NCBI GenBank assembly: GCA_947626755.1 | Contig: CANQTP010000016.1 | Location: 1-45,889 of the forward strand | DNA from: an uncultured Clostridia bacterium | GTDB lineage: Bacteria > Bacillota > Clostridia > Oscillospirales > Ruminococcaceae | Length of the DNA: 45,889 bases | Direction of reading: 5' to 3' | Shown here: positions 43,786 through 45,889 of the stretch, in pieces | Position numbering within the stretch: position 1 is the first letter of the stretch | Layout of the letters: each line of letters opens with the position of its first letter | The notes under the pieces: model-generated | What the model was told of the DNA's origin: nothing | What the model saw: the letters and a program-made list of their open reading frames with translations, nothing else | The model's database searches: none | Translations under genes and position numbers: made by a program

Positions 43786-45591
43786 TCAAAGCGCATATTT
43801 GGACATATACTGCTCCGTCAGGTCAATATACTCGGCATCGCCGCCTTCATGGCGTGCCTGAATGTACTCATGACGGTTGAGAACAGTCTTGTTTTTCTGC
43901 GCTCCCATAACATAAACGGCAATGTTTGAACAGTGATCGGATATTCTTTCCAGATTTATGAGCAGATCAAGGAAGTTTACGCCGCTTTCAACAACGCACT
44001 CACCGTTTTTAAGGCGTTCGATATGGCGGCTCTTTAGAGTTTCATTCAGGAAGTCAACGGTTTCTTCCAAAGGCTCTATCCGCATTGCAAGAGCAATATC
44101 GTTATTCATTACCGTATCAACAGCCATGCTGATTATCTCCTGAACGGCATCTGAAATGACTTCCAATTCATGGAGCGCGCCTTCTGAGAACACAACGTCC
44201 AGATCGTGGAGCTTTTCGGCGTTCTCGATAAGATTCATGGCATAGTCACCGATACGCTCAAATTCCGAAGTCAGGTGCAGAAGCTCGGTAACGCGGCGGT
44301 TCTCATAGTCGGTAAGTTCGCACTCCGTCAGCTTTACAAGGTAAACATTGAGCCTGTCCTCCAGACGGTCAATGGATTCTTCGTTGTTCCTGAGTTTTTC
44401 CACCGTTTTTTCGCTGAATTCTTCCTTGTTGAACAGTTTCCGCATTTTGGTGAAATTTTTAAGGGCAAGTTTTCCCATGGCAACTACCGCATTCTGTGAC
44501 TGCTGTATCGCAAGCGCGGGAGATTTTAACAAACGATCGTCCAGCGCATTGAAAGAACCTTCCGTGCTTCCCGCATCGTCATCGGCTTCCTCGGCGGTAT
44601 CGCGGATAGTCATGCAGGCAAGCTTTTCAAGAAGCTTTGTAAACGGCAGGAACAGTATCGTAACTGTTATATTGAAAAATGTGTGGAAATTCGCTATCCC
44701 GCCCATGCTTATGGGCTTGTCCCAGAACGGGAAGCCTACCGCAGCTTTTACAGCATACACCACCGCAAGGAATATCACCGTTCCGATAACGTTGAAATAA
44801 AGATGCACCATCGCCGCACGCTTTGCGTTCTTTGTTGCTCCAGCGGCGGAGATTATGGACGTCACGCAGGTGCCTATGTTCTGTCCCATTATTATGGGAA
44901 ACGCCGAAGAAGCTTTCAGCGCACCGCTTTGTGAGATCGCCTGCAAAATTCCCACCGAAGCCGAAGAACTCTGCAAAAGCGCGGTAACGACTGCTCCCGC
45001 AATAACTCCAAGCACGGGATTTGAAAGCGTTTCAAACAGTTCCCTGAACGCGGCAAGTTCGGAAAGCGGTTCAACGGAATCTGTCATTGAAAGCATTCCC
45101 GTAAAGAGTATGCCCAGTCCCACAAGAGTTTCTCCCAGACTTTTCCTGACATCGTTCTTGGAAAGCATGAATATCACAAGACCTGCCACCGAAATTATCG
45201 GCGCAAGGTATCTGGGGTTAAGAAGCTGCAAAATGATGTTCGTATCCGCGCTGCTTTCCAGACCCGCAAGGCGGAGTATCTGTCCCGTGATGGTAGTACC
45301 GATGTTTGCGCCCATGATAACGCCTATCGCCGAGGAAAGCTTCAATATCCCCGCATTTACCATTCCGACTATAATTACCGTTGTTGCGCCCGAACTTTGC
45401 ACAGCAGCTGTGACTACCGCACCGAGACAGACGCTTTTAAAAACGTTGCTGGTAAGTCCCGAGAGTATCTTCTCCATTTTCCCGCCGGAAATTTTTTCAA
45501 GTCCCCTTCCCAGCATGGTCATTCCGTATATAAACAGGGCGATCCCGCCCAGAGCTTTTATTGCAATAAGCATTATATCGGTGCCGCTCAT
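43786..45591 (-). CDS. Na+/phosphate cotransporter family protein with PhoU-like domain
   Basis: 601 residues. Two inverted Na/Pi-cotransport repeats (about 10-145 and 165-320) each carry the QSS signature, at 65-67 and 207-209, within about eight to nine membrane segments. A cytosolic PhoU-like helical domain follows (about 365-585). The family (NptA/YjbB-like) is associated with sodium-coupled phosphate movement, in some bacteria export, with the PhoU part as a likely regulator. AAAGGAG precedes the ATG. It is a single-gene unit; no Pho box was found, and the pst system is not in the window. Confidence 0.93.
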   Translation of the reverse strand: MSGTDIMLIAIKALGGIALFIYGMTMLGRGLEKISGGKMEKILSGLTSNVFKSVCLGAVVTAAVQSSGATTVIIVGMVNAGILKLSSAIGVIMGANIGTTITGQILRLAGLESSADTNIILQLLNPRYLAPIISVAGLVIFMLSKNDVRKSLGETLVGLGILFTGMLSMTDSVEPLSELAAFRELFETLSNPVLGVIAGAVVTALLQSSSASVGILQAISQSGALKASSAFPIIMGQNIGTCVTSIISAAGATKNAKRAAMVHLYFNVIGTVIFLAVVYAVKAAVGFPFWDKPISMGGIANFHTFFNITVTILFLPFTKLLEKLACMTIRDTAEEADDDAGSTEGSFNALDDRLLKSPALAIQQSQNAVVAMGKLALKNFTKMRKLFNKEEFSEKTVEKLRNNEESIDRLEDRLNVYLVKLTECELTDYENRRVTELLHLTSEFERIGDYAMNLIENAEKLHDLDVVFSEGALHELEVISDAVQEIISMAVDTVMNNDIALAMRIEPLEETVDFLNETLKSRHIERLKNGECVVESGVNFLDLLINLERISDHCSNIAVYVMGAQKNKTVLNRHEYIQARHEGGDAEYIDLTEQYMSKYAL

Positions 45592-45607
45592 AAATTTCTC
45601 CTTTTTA

Positions 45608-45661
45608 ACGGGAACTTCCCGTCACTTCTTAAAAATCTCTGCTCACACATTAATTATAGCA
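45608..45661 (-). promoter_or_regulatory. Extended -10 promoter and leader dyad of the Na/Pi cotransporter gene
   Basis: The minus strand carries TGCTATAAT (45661-45653), an extended -10 without a good -35. Downstream, the transcript contains the dyad ACGGGAACTTCCCGT (45608-45622) directly before the ribosome site, possibly affecting translation. Confidence 0.5.
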
Positions 45662-45768
45662 CATTCGCAGATTAATAAAAGCAGATTTTATGACTTTATA
45701 AAATTTCTCATTTTTCTACAAATTTTATAAATATTGCTAAATTATTTTGTGAAATTGTTACTGTAATT

Positions 45769-45833
45769 TTGTCAAAAAATAATTTCAATTTTGCGCGAAG
45801 CGCAAAATTGAAGAAAAAGTTCGCCAGCCTTTC
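45769..45833. repeat. Truncated second copy of the multi-hairpin repeat
   Basis: Starts TTGTCAAAAAATAATT and contains the 11-bp GAA-loop hairpin (45786-45810). It continues to GTTCGCCAGCCTTTC, matching 36266-36330. It then stops abruptly at the IS-like end, in the loop of the second hairpin. Confidence 0.85.
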
Positions 45834-45889
45834 TGAATTGACCCCAAAAAGTTAGACAAAGATAAAGAGAAAAATTATGCAAAGCGACT
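45834..45889. mobile_element. Start of an IS3-family-like insertion sequence
   Basis: The 25-base end at 45834-45858 starts TGAATTGACCCC and ends AAGTTAGACA. It resembles the inverse of 50-74. The sequence leaves the known repeat exactly at 45833/45834. An ATG at 45877 after a purine-rich stretch could be the start of the first transposase frame, but only four codons are present. Confidence 0.65.

Noticed and set aside
45700..45780. Pho box upstream of the Na/Pi cotransporter
   Set aside because: Only a single TTCACA occurs there and no 11-base periodic repeat, unlike the two-component promoter.

Overview
The window reads as a chromosomal segment of a spore-forming Gram-positive anaerobe of class Clostridia, most likely in the Ruminococcaceae/Oscillospiraceae. 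The support is the sporulation genes (dipicolinate synthase spoVFAB, spoIIE, spoIIP), an hrcA-grpE-dnaK-dnaJ operon with CIRCE, a glgB-glgC-glgD-glgA operon with the Firmicutes-type GlgD subunit, a class II GalT, strong Shine-Dalgarno sites and TTGACA/TATAAT-type promoters. The taxon is an inference from gene content; no rRNA, tRNA or CRISPR array was seen.

Layout, left to right. 1-74 looks like one end of an IS3-family element, abutting a MacB-type ABC transporter (89-2734). 3081-6017 is a large beta-propeller sensor with an HD-GYP-type domain. 6108-8370 holds a DUF2461 protein and spoVFAB, then pyrG (8505-10109). 10150-13966 (minus) is a two-gene cyclic-di-GMP unit: a sugar-binding-protein-like sensor fused to GGDEF, followed by a PAS/HD-GYP protein. 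galT is divergent from it. 15701-18502 (minus) is an OmpR-type regulator, histidine kinase and endonuclease III operon. A degenerate-GGDEF/EAL protein (18956-21250), pfkA, a 50-residue gene between two perfect 81-bp repeats, and spoIIE follow. 25569-32864 is a glycogen-synthesis operon running into enolase. 32959-36171 (minus) holds spoIIP, a small membrane protein, and an ECF sigma/anti-sigma pair. 36172-36837 is a repeat-rich spacer with a multi-hairpin element and a (TA)21 tract just upstream of a chemoreceptor gene. 38769-43591 (minus) is dnaJ-dnaK-grpE-hrcA, and 43786-45591 (minus) a Na/Pi cotransporter with a PhoU-like domain. The right end holds a second copy of the multi-hairpin repeat, cut by another IS3-like end.

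How the genes fit together. Four proteins make, degrade or sense cyclic-di-GMP within 18 kb, three of them within 11 kb, and a chemoreceptor lies further right; together they suggest sensing tied to motility or surface behaviour. Carbon flow is represented by galT, pfkA, the glycogen operon and enolase, with glycogen a plausible reserve for sporulation. Sporulation genes are scattered as single loci rather than clustered. Two of them carry recognisable developmental promoter architecture: a 21-bp-spaced promoter at spoIIE and a sigma-K-like promoter at spoVFAB.

No defence island, prophage or biosynthetic cluster was found. The most unusual items are the repeat-bounded 50-aa gene, the multi-hairpin repeat and its IS-interrupted copy, the lysine-rich tail on GlgB, the endonuclease III lacking its fourth cluster cysteine, and operator-like repeats in front of several signalling genes. 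IS-like sequence at both extremes suggests that the window is an assembly contig bounded by insertion-sequence copies.
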